Shown piece after piece: positions 50,336 through 59,243 of a stretch of DNA of 64,000 bases. The DNA is taken from assembly GCF_006716885.1 (NCBI RefSeq), contig NZ_VFPU01000001.1, forward strand, positions 806,001 to 870,000, read 5' to 3'. The notes under the pieces are model-generated. The model ran no database searches. It saw nothing but the letters and a program-made list of their open reading frames with translations, and was not told where the DNA came from. Both the position numbers and the translations under genes were made by a program. This DNA comes from Ornithinimicrobium humiphilum. GTDB taxonomy: Bacteria > Actinomycetota > Actinomycetes > Actinomycetales > Dermatophilaceae. Position 1 is the first letter of the stretch. Each line of letters begins with the position of its first letter.

Positions 50336-50400
50336 GCCCGCTCCGGCAGGATGGGTGGTGCGGGCGCGGCCGCGCCCGGACCACCGTGCGAGGAGAGACG

Positions 50401-50937
50401 ATGACGACGACCGGACTGGTGCTGGCCCTGGGCGACCGCCGCCCCGAGATCCACCCCGACGCCTGGCTGGCGCCGCACAGCGTGGTGAGCGGGAGCGTGA
50501 CCATCGGTGCGGGCAGCAGCGTCTGGTACGGCGCGTCCCTGCGCGGCGACAACGAGCAGATCACCGTGGGCGAGCGGGCCAACTTCCAGGACAACGTCGT
50601 GGTCCACGCCGACCCGGGCCACCCGGCCGTCGTGGGCGACGACGTCTCGGTCGGTCACGCCGCGGTGCTCCACGGCTGCACCGTCGGCAGCGGCACCATC
50701 GTCGGGATGGGCGCGGTCGTGATGAACGGCGCCGTCATCGGCGAAGGCTGCCTGGTCGCCGGGGGAGCCGTGGTCCTCGAGGGTATGGAGATCCCGCCCG
50801 GTTCCCTCGTGGCCGGCGTCCCGGCCAAGGTGCGCCGCGAGCTCACCGAGGAGGAGCGGGCCGGCCTGATGCGTGGCATCTCGCACTACCCCGAGCTGGC
50901 GACGCGGCACCGCGCGGCGCTGGCCGAGCAGGACTGA
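50401..50937 (+). CDS. Gamma-carbonic-anhydrase-like hexapeptide protein
   Basis: 178 residues of left-handed beta-helix repeats: SVVSGSVTIGAGSSVWYGASLRGDNEQITVGERANFQDNVVVHADPG..., GDDVSVGHAAVLHGCTVGSGTIVGMGAVVMNGAVIGEG. Three metal-type His are present (VVVHAD, SVGHAAVLHG), together with the Arg/Asp/Gln set (LRGDN, FQDN) seen in gamma-CA/YrdA proteins. It may hydrate CO2 or act as an acyl-related binding protein; many family members have no measurable activity. SD GAGGAGAG precedes ATG 50401. It converges on the nitrile hydratase genes. Confidence 0.9.
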   Translation: MTTTGLVLALGDRRPEIHPDAWLAPHSVVSGSVTIGAGSSVWYGASLRGDNEQITVGERANFQDNVVVHADPGHPAVVGDDVSVGHAAVLHGCTVGSGTIVGMGAVVMNGAVIGEGCLVAGGAVVLEGMEIPPGSLVAGVPAKVRRELTEEERAGLMRGISHYPELATRHRAALAEQD

Positions 50938-50976
50938 GGGGCCCGGCCGGCGGGGCTGCCGGCGGGACCCGGACCG

Positions 50977-51357
50977 TCAGGACCGCGGCTGGAGCTCGAT
51001 CGGCCGCCCGTGCGGCGTGCGCGCCGCGGCGTCGTGCCAGGCCTGCGTGGTCGCCTCGACCTCCGCGGGGGCGGCCACGCCGCGTGCCGCGAGCACGTCC
51101 TCGAGCGCGTCGGCCCAGCGCAGGTAGTAGTCGCTCCCGTCGGGGGCGCCGTCGGCGACCCGGCGGCTCAGCGCCTGCGCCCACTCGGGCCAGGTGAAGA
51201 GGCCGTTCTCGTGCAGCACGACGGTCATGGCGAAGACCTGCGCCTGCCAGGGCTCGGCGAAGACCTGCTCGTCGCTGCCGGCCGGCGGCAGCGGGAGCGC
51301 GTCGCCGCAGCTCGCGGCGATCTGCGCCAGGGTCGTCGCCGCGTCCACGTCGCTCAC
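50977..51357 (-). CDS. Nitrile hydratase accessory (activator) protein
   Basis: 126 residues from GTG 51357, overlapping the beta-subunit stop by 4 nt. FAEPWQAQVFAMTVVLHENGLFTWPEWAQALSRRV and YYLRWADALEDVLAARG match the small activator/metallochaperone that escorts cobalt into the alpha subunit and resembles the beta-subunit N-terminus. The order alpha-beta-activator is the usual one for cobalt enzymes. Last gene of the operon. Confidence 0.88.
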   Translation of the reverse strand: MSDVDAATTLAQIAASCGDALPLPPAGSDEQVFAEPWQAQVFAMTVVLHENGLFTWPEWAQALSRRVADGAPDGSDYYLRWADALEDVLAARGVAAPAEVEATTQAWHDAAARTPHGRPIELQPRS

Positions 51358-51995
51358 GCGACCTCCTCCAGGTAGGGCTCCCACGCGTCCACGGACACGG
51401 TCAGGGTCGGGTCGGCGTCCTCGCCCCACAGCTCGCGGCCGTCGAAGTCGACCGTGTAGAGCCATTCGGGCTCGGGGTCGGGGCGGGTGCCGAGCGGGGC
51501 GGCGTTGCGGTCGGGGAAGACGTGCGGTCCGCGCACGGCGATCACCGTGCCGACCTTGCCGCGGGCGTAGCGCGGCAGCCGGGTGTGCCCGACCGGGTTG
51601 AGGTTGCGGGTGCGCACCCGCTGGCCCACGGCATACCGGGCCGGGCGGTCGGTGGGCCGGACGTAGCTGCCGCGCGAGGAGAAGGCGGTGACGAGCTCCT
51701 CGGCCGTGCGCGCCCGCACGCCCTCCGGCGGGTCCTCCAGCAGCCCCAGCTCCTCGATCGTGTTCTCGAGGGCGGCCTGCCAGATCTCGTAGTAGCTGCT
51801 CGAGAGGTACTGCGCCGGCGGGAGCTTCTCGCGCTGGTGGCGCATCTGGTCGATGTTCCACAGCCCCAGGGCACCCACGGCCAGGGTCACCGCCAGGGTG
51901 CGGCGCTCCCAGTCCTCGTGGATGGGCGGCTCGTCGACCTCGGGCAGGACCGGGCCGAAGCTCTGCATCCCTCCCAGGTCGTGGACGCCGTTCAC
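51354..51995 (-). CDS. nthB: Nitrile hydratase beta subunit
   Basis: 213 residues from GTG 51995 (overlap with the alpha stop). The N-terminus [16 protein letters not shown] is diagnostic, followed by [49 protein letters not shown] (with the Arg that contacts the oxidised cysteines), then the SH3-like C-domain [32 protein letters not shown]...[14 protein letters not shown]. It forms the heterodimer that hydrates nitriles to amides. No amidase gene is visible nearby to complete the path to acid. Confidence 0.95.
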   Translation of the reverse strand: MNGVHDLGGMQSFGPVLPEVDEPPIHEDWERRTLAVTLAVGALGLWNIDQMRHQREKLPPAQYLSSSYYEIWQAALENTIEELGLLEDPPEGVRARTAEELVTAFSSRGSYVRPTDRPARYAVGQRVRTRNLNPVGHTRLPRYARGKVGTVIAVRGPHVFPDRNAAPLGTRPDPEPEWLYTVDFDGRELWGEDADPTLTVSVDAWEPYLEEVA

Positions 51996-52657
51996 GGCGC
52001 GACCTCCTCCGGGCGCAGGGCGAGGCCGGTGCCGATCATGCTGTCGCGGGTGACCAGCTCGGCGAGCCGCTCCTCGGTCAGGCCCTCGGTGCCCTCCGGC
52101 CGCATCGGCAGCACGAGGTAGCGGACCTCGGCGGTGGAGTCCCACACCTTGATCCGGGTGCCCTCCGGCAGCGTCACGCCGAAGTCGGCGAGCACGCCGC
52201 GCGGGTCGATGACCGCCTTGGCGCGATAGGCCGGCGACTTGTACCAGACCGGCGGCAGCCCCAGCACGGGCCACGGGTAGCAGGAGCACAGCGTGCAGAC
52301 GACCATGTTGTGCTGCTCGGGGGTGTTCTCGACCACGACCATGTGCTCGCCCTGGCGCCCGACGTGCCCGAGCGAGGCGATGGCCTCGTCGGCGTCCTCG
52401 AGCAGCCAGGCGCGGTAGTCGGGGTCGGTCCACGCGCGGGCCACCACCTGGGCGCCGTTGTGGGGGCCGACCTCCTGCTCGTAGCGCTCGACGACCGCGT
52501 CGAGCGCGGCCCGGTCGACCAGCCCGCGCTCGGTCAGCAGCGTCTCCAGCGCACGGACGCGGGCGTCCATCGGGGAGAGCGTGCTGAACTCTTCCTCGTC
52601 CGAGCCGTGGTCGTGGGAGTGGCCGTGCGAGTGGGAGTGGGAGTGGTCGGAGCCCAT
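51992..52657 (-). CDS. nthA: Cobalt-type nitrile hydratase alpha subunit with His-rich N-terminus
   Basis: 221 residues. The metal site VCTLCSC (Cys at 121, 124 and 126) has Thr after the first Cys, the hallmark of the cobalt rather than iron enzymes; the second and third Cys are normally oxidised to sulfinate/sulfenate. Other conserved parts: [49 protein letters not shown]. Unusual: residues 5-17 alternate Ser/Gly with seven His, followed by acidic DEEEF, like a metal-storage tag. Together with beta and the activator (4-nt overlaps) it forms one operon; ATG at 52657. Confidence 0.95.
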   Translation of the reverse strand: MGSDHSHSHSHGHSHDHGSDEEEFSTLSPMDARVRALETLLTERGLVDRAALDAVVERYEQEVGPHNGAQVVARAWTDPDYRAWLLEDADEAIASLGHVGRQGEHMVVVENTPEQHNMVVCTLCSCYPWPVLGLPPVWYKSPAYRAKAVIDPRGVLADFGVTLPEGTRIKVWDSTAEVRYLVLPMRPEGTEGLTEERLAELVTRDSMIGTGLALRPEEVAP

Positions 52658-52666
52658 GGCCGGACG

Positions 52667-53506
52667 TTATCGCACCGGCCCGACCCACAGGATCCGGGCC
52701 AGGCGCAGGGCGTCGTGGGGCGCGTGGACCTTGGCGTCGTTGTCGAAGTAGACGTAGACGTCGGCCTCCCGCGACCAGCGTCGGACCCGCTCCGCCCAGG
52801 TCTGCAGCGCCTCCTCGGAGTAGCCGCTGGTGTAGAGCTCGGTGTCGCCGTGCAGCCGCACGTAGACCACCGGGCTGGTCACCTCGTCGAAGTAGGGCCA
52901 CAGCCCGGCGGCGTCCGCGACGACCACCCCGACGCGGTGACGTCGCAGCAGGTCGAGGAACTCGGCGTTGCCGTCGAAGGTGGGGTGGCGCACCTCGAGC
53001 ACGTGCTCCAGCGGGCGGTCCGGCTCCGCCGTCTCGAGGTATGCCGGTTCCCGCAGCCGGTCGTCGTGCCCACGCCCCAGCTCGGCCGCCTCGCCGTGGG
53101 TCCGGGGCAGCCGGGCGAGGAAGTCGTCCAGCCGCTCGGCGTCGTAGCGGAGCCGCGGGGCGAGCTGCCACAGGACCGGGCCCAGCTTGGGCCCGAGCGC
53201 CAGCGGCCCGGACGCGACGAAGTTGGCCAGCGCCGTCCCGACGTCGCGGAGCTTGAGCATGTGGGTGATGTAGCGGCTGCCCTTGACCGCGAAGACGAAG
53301 TCCTCGGGGGCCTGGGACGCCCAGGCCTGGTAGGAGCTCGGGCGCTGCAGGGAGTAGAAGGAGCCGTTGATCTCGATCGTCCTCAGCAGGCCCGTGGCGT
53401 GCTCGAGCTCGCGGCGCTGGGGCAGCCCTCGCGGGTAGAAGGCGCCGCCGCGCCAGGGGGCGTAGCGCCAGCCGGAGATGCCCACCCGGACCTCGTGCGT
53501 GGTCAC
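52667..53506 (-). CDS. DUF72 family protein
   Basis: 279 residues from GTG 53506. TIM-barrel DUF72 (YecE-like) features: VRVGISGWRYAPWRGGAFYPRGLPQRRELEHATGLLRTIEINGSFYSLQRPSSYQAWASQAPEDFVFAVKGSRYITHMLKL, GPVLWQLAP, VLEVRHPTF, and VYVRLHGDTELYTSGYSEEAL...VYVYFDNDAKVHAPHDALRL. Conserved Asp/Glu/His suggest a metal- or phosphate-binding enzyme, but function is unknown. CAGACT ends 7 nt before the GTG with no SD. Ten nt separate it from the nitrile hydratase alpha start, so it may be transcribed with that operon. Confidence 0.92.
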   Translation of the reverse strand: MTTHEVRVGISGWRYAPWRGGAFYPRGLPQRRELEHATGLLRTIEINGSFYSLQRPSSYQAWASQAPEDFVFAVKGSRYITHMLKLRDVGTALANFVASGPLALGPKLGPVLWQLAPRLRYDAERLDDFLARLPRTHGEAAELGRGHDDRLREPAYLETAEPDRPLEHVLEVRHPTFDGNAEFLDLLRRHRVGVVVADAAGLWPYFDEVTSPVVYVRLHGDTELYTSGYSEEALQTWAERVRRWSREADVYVYFDNDAKVHAPHDALRLARILWVGPVR

Positions 53507-53558
53507 CGCACCGAGTCTGGTGCGGGTGCGGACGCGGCGCACCCGGAAGGGCCGGGGC

Positions 53559-53608
53559 TTGACACCGCTCCGCGACAGCCCCCAGACTGCCGTGAGAGCG
53601 CTCTCACG
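53559..53608 (+). promoter_or_regulatory. Promoter and perfect 18-bp LacI-type operator of the beta-glucoside operon
   Basis: A -35 TTGACA (53559-53564) and -10 CAGACT (53583-53588) are 18 nt apart, followed at once by CGTGAGAGC-GCTCTCACG (53591-53608), a perfect palindrome. It resembles the CebR box TGGGAGCGCTCCCA of actinomycete cello-oligosaccharide operons, with one changed base per half. A repressor here would block at or just after the start point. Confidence 0.85.
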
Positions 53609-53659
53609 GATCGGCCCGGCGGATGGGCAGGGTGCTCGGCCACGGACAAAGGAGTCGGC

Positions 53660-54961
53660 ATGAACCGCAAGACCACCCGCTACCACCTGCTCGCCGTCGG
53701 CGCCGCGTCCAGCCTGGTGCTGGGCGCGTGCGGCGGTTCCGGCTCGGACGCCGACGCCGGCGACGGCGACAGCGCGAGCGGCGGCGGCAAGGACATCACC
53801 CTCACCGTCGCGACCTTCAACGAGTTCGGCTACGAGGAGCTCGTCAAGGAGTACATGGACCTCAACCCCGGCATCAAGGTCGAGCACGTCAAGGCCGACA
53901 CGGCCGACAACGCCCGCGCCGCCCTGCGCAACAGCCTCGGCGCCAACTCCGGTGCCGCCGACATCGAGGCGATCGAGGTCGACTGGGTCACCGAGTTCAA
54001 GCAGTACCCCGACAAGTTCGCCGACCTCTCCGACCCCGAGGTCGAGGGCCGCTGGATCGACTGGAAGACCGAGGCGGTCACGCTCGAGGACGGCAAGCTC
54101 ATCGGCTACGGCACCGACATCGGTCCCGAGGCCGTCTGCTACCGCGCCGACCTCTTCGAGGCGGCCGGCCTGCCCACCGACCGCGAGGAGGTCGCCGAGC
54201 TGCTCGGCGACACCTGGGAGGACTACTTCGCCGTCGGCCGCGAGTTCATCAAGAACTCCGACGCCGCCTGGTACGACTCCGCAGGTGCCCTCTGGCAGGG
54301 CATGATCAACCAGGTCGACTACGCCTACGAGGACGCTGACGGCAACGTCGTCGCCACCACCAACCCCGAGGTCCGGTCCCTCTACGACCAGGTCCTCAAG
54401 GCCTCGGTCGACGACGAGCTGTCCGCCGGGCTGGGCCAGTGGAGCGCCGACTGGACCTCCTCCTTCCAGGAGGACGAGTTCGCGACGATGCTCTGCCCGG
54501 GCTGGATGCTCGGCGTCATCTCCGGCAACGCCGAGGGTGTCGAGGGCTGGGACGTCGCCAACACCTTCCCCGGCGGCGGCGGCAACTGGGGCGGCTCCTA
54601 CCTGACCGTCCCCGCGCAGGGCAAGAACATCGAGGAGGCCACGAAGCTGGCCGCCTGGCTGACCGCCCCCGAGCAGCAGATCAAGGCCTTCGAGGCCAAG
54701 GGCACCTTCCCGAGCCAGGTCGAGGCCCTGAGCTCGGAGACCCTCCTGACGTCCACCAACCCGTTCTTCAACGACGCCCCGACCGGGCAGATCTTCGCCG
54801 ACCGGGCCGAGGCGGTCACGATGCAGCCGCACAAGGGCCCGAAGTACTTCGAGATCAACTCGGCCATGAACGACGCCATCACCCGCGTCGACGTCGACGG
54901 CACGGACGACGCCGACAGCAGCTGGGCGAAGTTCGTGGAGTTCGTGGAGTCGCTGGGCTGA
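53660..54961 (+). CDS. Sugar ABC transporter substrate-binding lipoprotein (beta-glucoside type)
   Basis: 433 residues. Lipobox SLVLGACGGSGS (Cys about residue 24), then an acidic linker and a type-I solute-binding fold: ITLTVATFNEFGYEELVKEYMDLNPGIKVEHVKAD, YGTDIGPEAVCYRADLFEAAGLP, GWMLGVISGNAEGVEGWDVANTFPGGGGNWGGSYLTVPAQGKNIEEATKLAAWLTAPEQQIKAF. The family includes CebE-like binders of cellobiose/oligosaccharides. SD AAGGAG at 53649-53654. First gene of the operon under the LacI operator. Two unpaired-looking Cys (AVCYR, MLCPGW) may form a disulfide. Confidence 0.93.
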   Translation: MNRKTTRYHLLAVGAASSLVLGACGGSGSDADAGDGDSASGGGKDITLTVATFNEFGYEELVKEYMDLNPGIKVEHVKADTADNARAALRNSLGANSGAADIEAIEVDWVTEFKQYPDKFADLSDPEVEGRWIDWKTEAVTLEDGKLIGYGTDIGPEAVCYRADLFEAAGLPTDREEVAELLGDTWEDYFAVGREFIKNSDAAWYDSAGALWQGMINQVDYAYEDADGNVVATTNPEVRSLYDQVLKASVDDELSAGLGQWSADWTSSFQEDEFATMLCPGWMLGVISGNAEGVEGWDVANTFPGGGGNWGGSYLTVPAQGKNIEEATKLAAWLTAPEQQIKAFEAKGTFPSQVEALSSETLLTSTNPFFNDAPTGQIFADRAEAVTMQPHKGPKYFEINSAMNDAITRVDVDGTDDADSSWAKFVEFVESLG

Positions 54962-54962
54962 C

Positions 54963-55940
54963 GTGGGAGCCGCGACGACGGCGCCACCGGCGACGTCCGC
55001 GGTCCCGGTCCCGCCGACCCCGCACCGGGGTCGGCGGGGCCGGCTGGCCCGGCTCGACGTGACGGTCTCGCCCTACCTCTACATCGCCCCCTTCTTCGTC
55101 CTCTTCCTCGTCACCGGGCTGTTCCCGCTGCTCTACACCGGCTACGTCGCCCTGCACGACTGGGACCAGATCATGGGTCGGGGCGAGTTCGTCGGGCTGA
55201 CGAACTTCGTCGACATCCTCACCGGCAGGGGGTTCTGGAGGGCGCTGGCCAACACGGTGAGCATCTTCCTGCTCTCCTCGGTGCCGCAGATCGCCGCCGC
55301 GCTGCTCATCGCCGCGCTCCTGGACCGCAACCTGCGGGCCCGGACGTTCTGGCGGATGGGCGTGCTGCTGCCCTACGTCGTCGCGCCCGTCGCCGTCGCG
55401 CTGATCTTCAACAACCTCTTCGCCGACCGCTTCGGCCTGGTCAACCTGCTGCTCGAGACCGTCGGGCTGGAGCCGGTGCGGTGGCACTCCGACCGGCTCG
55501 CCAGCCACATCGCGATCGCGACGATGGTCAACTTCCGCTGGACCGGCTACAACGCGCTGATCCTGCTGGCGGCGATGCAGGCCATCCCCAAGGACCTCTA
55601 CGAGCAGGCGGCCCTCGACGGCGCCAACGCCTGGCGCTCGTTCTGGTCGGTGACGGTCCCGATGCTGCGCCCGACGATCATCTTCGTCGTCATCACCTCG
55701 ACCATCGGCGGCCTGCAGATCTTCGACGAGCCCAAGATGTACGACCAGTACGGCCGCGGGGGAGCGGACCAGCAGTGGCAGACGCTGACCATCTACCTCT
55801 ACGAGCTGGGCTGGACCCGGGCCGACTTCGGGGCGGCCTCGGCCGTCGCCGTCCTGCTCTTCCTCATCATCGTCACCTTCGGCATCCTCAACTTCCTGCT
55901 CACCCGGCGGATCGCCCACGACGACGGGGGCCGGCGGTGA
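54963..55940 (+). CDS. Sugar ABC transporter permease (MalF/CebF-type)
   Basis: 325 residues from GTG 54963, 1 nt after the previous stop. Six membrane segments after a Pro/Ala/Arg N-terminal extension. The EAA loop is IPKDLYEQAALDGANAWRSFWSVTVPMLRPTI. No ATP-binding gene is present in the operon, so a shared MsiK-type ATPase encoded elsewhere is likely, as in streptomycetes (inferred). Confidence 0.93.
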   Translation: MGAATTAPPATSAVPVPPTPHRGRRGRLARLDVTVSPYLYIAPFFVLFLVTGLFPLLYTGYVALHDWDQIMGRGEFVGLTNFVDILTGRGFWRALANTVSIFLLSSVPQIAAALLIAALLDRNLRARTFWRMGVLLPYVVAPVAVALIFNNLFADRFGLVNLLLETVGLEPVRWHSDRLASHIAIATMVNFRWTGYNALILLAAMQAIPKDLYEQAALDGANAWRSFWSVTVPMLRPTIIFVVITSTIGGLQIFDEPKMYDQYGRGGADQQWQTLTIYLYELGWTRADFGAASAVAVLLFLIIVTFGILNFLLTRRIAHDDGGRR

Positions 55941-56752
55941 GGAAGCCGGGCTGGATCGTCTACGGGCTGCTCGCGGCCGTCGTGCTCGGCAGCATGTTCC
56001 CGCTGTGGTGGTCGGTCGTGGTGGCCAGCCACGACTCGACGGTGCTGGCGCGCGACCGCTTCCCGGTGCTGCCGGGCGGCAACTTCTTCCGCAACGCCGC
56101 CACGGTGCTCGACACCGTGCCCTTCTGGAGGGCTACGCTCAACTCGATCATCGTCTCCACGACGGTCTCGGCCTCGGTCGTCTTCTTCTCCACGCTCGCC
56201 GGCTACGCCTTCGCCAAGCTGCGCTTCCGCGGGTCGGGGCCGCTGCTGGTCTTCGTCGTCGCCACGATGGCGGTCCCCACGCAGCTCGGCGTCGTCCCGC
56301 TCTACCAGGTCATGGCCCGGCTGGGCTGGACCGGCGAGCTGACCGCGGTCATCGTGCCCGGCCTGGTCACCGCCTTCGGCGTCTTCTGGATGACGCAGTA
56401 CCTGCGCCAGGCGGTGCCCGCCGAGCTCATCGAGGCCGCCCGGGTCGACGGGGCGAGCATGTTCCGCACCTTCTGGCACGTGGGGCTGCCCGCGTCCCGA
56501 CCGGCCGCGTCGATGCTCTTCCTCTTCACCTTCGTGGCGACGTGGACCAACTTCTTCTGGCCGTTCATCGTCCTCGGTCCCTCCAACCCAACGCTCCCGA
56601 TCGCCCTGCAGCAGCTGCAGGCGGCGCACTTCGTGGACTACTCGCTGGTCCTCGCCGGCGCGGTGCTCGGCACCATCCCGCTGCTCGTCCTGTTCGTCGT
56701 CGCCGGTCGCCAGCTGGTCTCCGGCATCATGCAAGGAGCTGTCAAGCAATGA
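55937..56752 (+). CDS. Sugar ABC transporter permease (MalG/CebG-type)
   Basis: 271 residues from GTG 55937, overlapping the previous stop (GTGA). Six membrane segments and the EAA loop VPAELIEAARVDGASMFRTFWHVGLPASRPA. It forms the heteromeric channel with the preceding permease. Its stop overlaps the ATG of the GH1 gene by 4 nt, so transport and hydrolysis are translationally coupled. Confidence 0.93.
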   Translation: MRKPGWIVYGLLAAVVLGSMFPLWWSVVVASHDSTVLARDRFPVLPGGNFFRNAATVLDTVPFWRATLNSIIVSTTVSASVVFFSTLAGYAFAKLRFRGSGPLLVFVVATMAVPTQLGVVPLYQVMARLGWTGELTAVIVPGLVTAFGVFWMTQYLRQAVPAELIEAARVDGASMFRTFWHVGLPASRPAASMLFLFTFVATWTNFFWPFIVLGPSNPTLPIALQQLQAAHFVDYSLVLAGAVLGTIPLLVLFVVAGRQLVSGIMQGAVKQ

Positions 56753-58197
56753 CCGCCGGCACCGCCCTGACCTTCCCGTCCGACTTCCTCTGGGGAGCGG
56801 CGACCGCGTCCTACCAGATCGAGGGCGCCGGCTCGGTCGACGGCCGCAGCGACAGCATCTGGGACACCTACGCCCGCACGCCCGGGATGGTGCTCCACGG
56901 CCACGACGGCTCGGTGGCCTGCGACCACTACCACCGCTATCCCGAGGACGTCGCGCTCATGCGCGAGCTCAACCTCAACGCCTACCGGTTCTCGCTGGCT
57001 TGGCCCCGCGTGATGCCCGACGGGCGCACCGTCAACCCCGCGGGCCTCGACTTCTACTCCCGGCTGGTCGACGAGCTGCTCGGGGCCGGCATCACGCCCT
57101 GGCTGACGCTCTACCACTGGGACCTGCCCCAGGTGCTCGAGGACGCGGGCGGGTGGCCGGCGCGCGACACGGCATACCGCTTGGCGGAGTATGCCGCGGC
57201 CGTGCACGACGTCCTCGGCGACCGGGTGCGGCACTGGACCACGCTCAACGAGCCGTGGTGCTCGGCCTTCCTCGGCTACGCCCAGGGCCGTCACGCCCCG
57301 GGGCGCACCGAGCCGGTCGCCGCGCTGCGTGCGGCGCACCACCTGCTGCTCGGGCACGGCCTGGCCGTGCAGGAGCTGCGCCGGCGCGACCCCTCGCTGC
57401 AGCTGGGGCTCACGCTCAACTTCACCGACACCCGGCCGCTCGACCCGAGCTCGCCGCGCGACCTCGATGCCGCCCGGCGGATCGACGGCCTGGCCAACCG
57501 GTTCTTCGTCGAGCCGGTGATGCTCGGCGCCTATCCGTCCGACGTGATGGAGGACCTCGACGGGCTGTGGCCGGACGACCTCGTGCACGAGGGCGACCTC
57601 GAGGTGATCTCGACGCCGATCGACGTCCTCGGGGTCAACTACTACGCGACGCAGACGGTGACCGCGGGCTGCGAGCCCGACCACGCCGCCGCGACGGCGG
57701 CGCAGGCCCGGCGCCACGACCCGCCGTCGCCCGCGGTCGGCTCCGAGCACGTGGTGACGGTGCGGCGCGGCATACCCGTCTCGGACATGGGCTGGGAGAT
57801 CGCCCCCGAGGGCCTCGGCGACCTGCTGCTGCGGCTGCACAAGGACTACACGGGCACCGCCGGCGTGCGGCTCTACGTCACCGAGAACGGCATGGCCGAC
57901 GACGACGTGCCCGACGCCGAGGGGTTCGTCGACGACCCGCGCCGGGTGGGCTACCTCGACGGCCACCTGCGGGCGGTCCACGACGCGATGGAGCGCGGGG
58001 CCGACGTCGGCGGCTACTTCGTGTGGTCGCTGCTCGACAACTACGAGTGGGCGTGGGGCTACACCAAGCGCTTCGGCATCGTGCGGGTCGACTACGACAC
58101 CCAGCGCCGGACCCCGAAGGCCAGCGCCCGCTGGTATGGCGCCGTGGCAGGATCGGGGTCGATCCGGGACGACGGGCCCGGGCTCGCGCCGCAGTGA
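56749..58197 (+). CDS. GH1 family beta-glucosidase
   Basis: 482 residues, the usual GH1 size. N-terminal signature FLWGAATASYQIEGAGSVDGRSDSIWDTYA; acid/base Glu168 in TLNEPW; nucleophile Glu379 in YVTENG; aglycone/sugar contacts YHRYPEDVALMRELNLNAYRFSLAWPR, LYHWDLPQVLED, and WSLLDNYEWAWGYTKRFGIVRVDY. No signal peptide, so it cleaves imported cellobiose or aryl-glucosides in the cytoplasm. Counterpart of BglC in the ceb operon of Streptomyces. Followed after 8 nt by the LacI gene. Confidence 0.96.
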   Translation: MTAGTALTFPSDFLWGAATASYQIEGAGSVDGRSDSIWDTYARTPGMVLHGHDGSVACDHYHRYPEDVALMRELNLNAYRFSLAWPRVMPDGRTVNPAGLDFYSRLVDELLGAGITPWLTLYHWDLPQVLEDAGGWPARDTAYRLAEYAAAVHDVLGDRVRHWTTLNEPWCSAFLGYAQGRHAPGRTEPVAALRAAHHLLLGHGLAVQELRRRDPSLQLGLTLNFTDTRPLDPSSPRDLDAARRIDGLANRFFVEPVMLGAYPSDVMEDLDGLWPDDLVHEGDLEVISTPIDVLGVNYYATQTVTAGCEPDHAAATAAQARRHDPPSPAVGSEHVVTVRRGIPVSDMGWEIAPEGLGDLLLRLHKDYTGTAGVRLYVTENGMADDDVPDAEGFVDDPRRVGYLDGHLRAVHDAMERGADVGGYFVWSLLDNYEWAWGYTKRFGIVRVDYDTQRRTPKASARWYGAVAGSGSIRDDGPGLAPQ

Positions 58198-58205
58198 GGA
58201 GTGCC

Positions 58206-59213
58206 GTGGACGGACGCCGGTCGCCCACCCTGGAGGACGTGGCGGCGCGCGCCGGCGTCTCCCGGGCCACGGCCTCGCGCGTCGTCAACGGCGACCCCCG
58301 CGTCCGGGAGTCCGCGCGCGAGGCGGTGACCGCGGCGATCGCCGAGCTCGGCTACCGGCCCAACCGCGCCGCCCGCTCGCTCGTGGTCCGCGAGCCCGAC
58401 TCGGTCGCGGTGCTCGTGCACGAGCCCGACGAGCGGATCTTCGCCGACCCGTTCTTCGGCGGGCTGCTGCGCGGGGTGGGCCAGCGCCTGGCCCCGACCG
58501 GCCTGCAGATGGTGCTGGTCATGGGAGATCCCGTCCGGGACGGGGCGCGGATGGAGCGCTACCTGCGCGGCGGGCACACCGACGGGGTCATCGTCGTCAG
58601 CGCGCACCGCGGCGACGGGCTCGTCGCGGCCCTGACCGAGACCCGCCTGCCGACCGTCTTCGTCGGCCGTCCGCTGACCGGTGCCGACACCTTCGTCTAC
58701 GTCGACGTCGACAACTGCGAGGGCGGGCGGCTGGCCGCGCGCCGGCTCGTGGAGCGCGGCTGCCATCGGATCGGCACGGTCACGGGCCCGCTGGACATGG
58801 CGGCCGGTATCGACCGTCACCAGGGCTGGAGCGAGGAGCTCGCGGCCGCCGGGCTGCCCACCGATCTCGTGGAGGTCGGCGACTTCACCGCCGAGGGTGG
58901 GGCCCGGGCGGTGCGCGCGCTGCTGGAGCGGGCGCCCGACCTCGACGGCCTCTTCGTCGCCTCCGACCTCATGGCCGCGGCGGCGATGTCCGAGCTCGTC
59001 GCCGCCGGGCGCCGGGTGCCCGAGGACGTCGCGCTCGTCGGCTTCGACGCCTCGGCGGCCGCGGGGATGACCCGGCCGCCGTTGACGACCGTCACCAACC
59101 CGGTCTCGGAGATGGCGGTCCGCGCCACCGAGCTCCTGCTGCGGCTCATGCGACGCGAGGAGGCCGCCTCCGAGGTGCTGCCCACGCGGCTGGTGCCGGG
59201 CGGGACGGCCTGA
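58206..59213 (+). CDS. LacI family transcriptional repressor (CebR/BglR-like)
   Basis: 335 residues from GTG 58206 (SD GTGAGGAGTG). HTH and hinge: PTLEDVAARAGVSRATASRVVNGDPRVRESAREAVTAAIAELGYRPNRAARSL, in which the recognition helix reads SRATASRVVNG (ATAS rather than the frequent TTVS). The periplasmic-binding-like domain follows: VAVLVHEPDERIFADPFFGGLLRGVGQRL, DGVIVVSAHRGD, VDVDNCEGGRLAARRLVERG, DGLFVASDLMAAAAMSEL, VGFDASAAAGMTRPPLTTV. It presumably binds the 18-bp operator at 53591 and is relieved by a beta-glucoside. Last gene of the operon, so autoregulated. Confidence 0.95.
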   Translation: MDGRRSPTLEDVAARAGVSRATASRVVNGDPRVRESAREAVTAAIAELGYRPNRAARSLVVREPDSVAVLVHEPDERIFADPFFGGLLRGVGQRLAPTGLQMVLVMGDPVRDGARMERYLRGGHTDGVIVVSAHRGDGLVAALTETRLPTVFVGRPLTGADTFVYVDVDNCEGGRLAARRLVERGCHRIGTVTGPLDMAAGIDRHQGWSEELAAAGLPTDLVEVGDFTAEGGARAVRALLERAPDLDGLFVASDLMAAAAMSELVAAGRRVPEDVALVGFDASAAAGMTRPPLTTVTNPVSEMAVRATELLLRLMRREEAASEVLPTRLVPGGTA

Positions 59214-59243
59214 CGACCGTCCGCCTGCCCGGCACCCTCGGTC

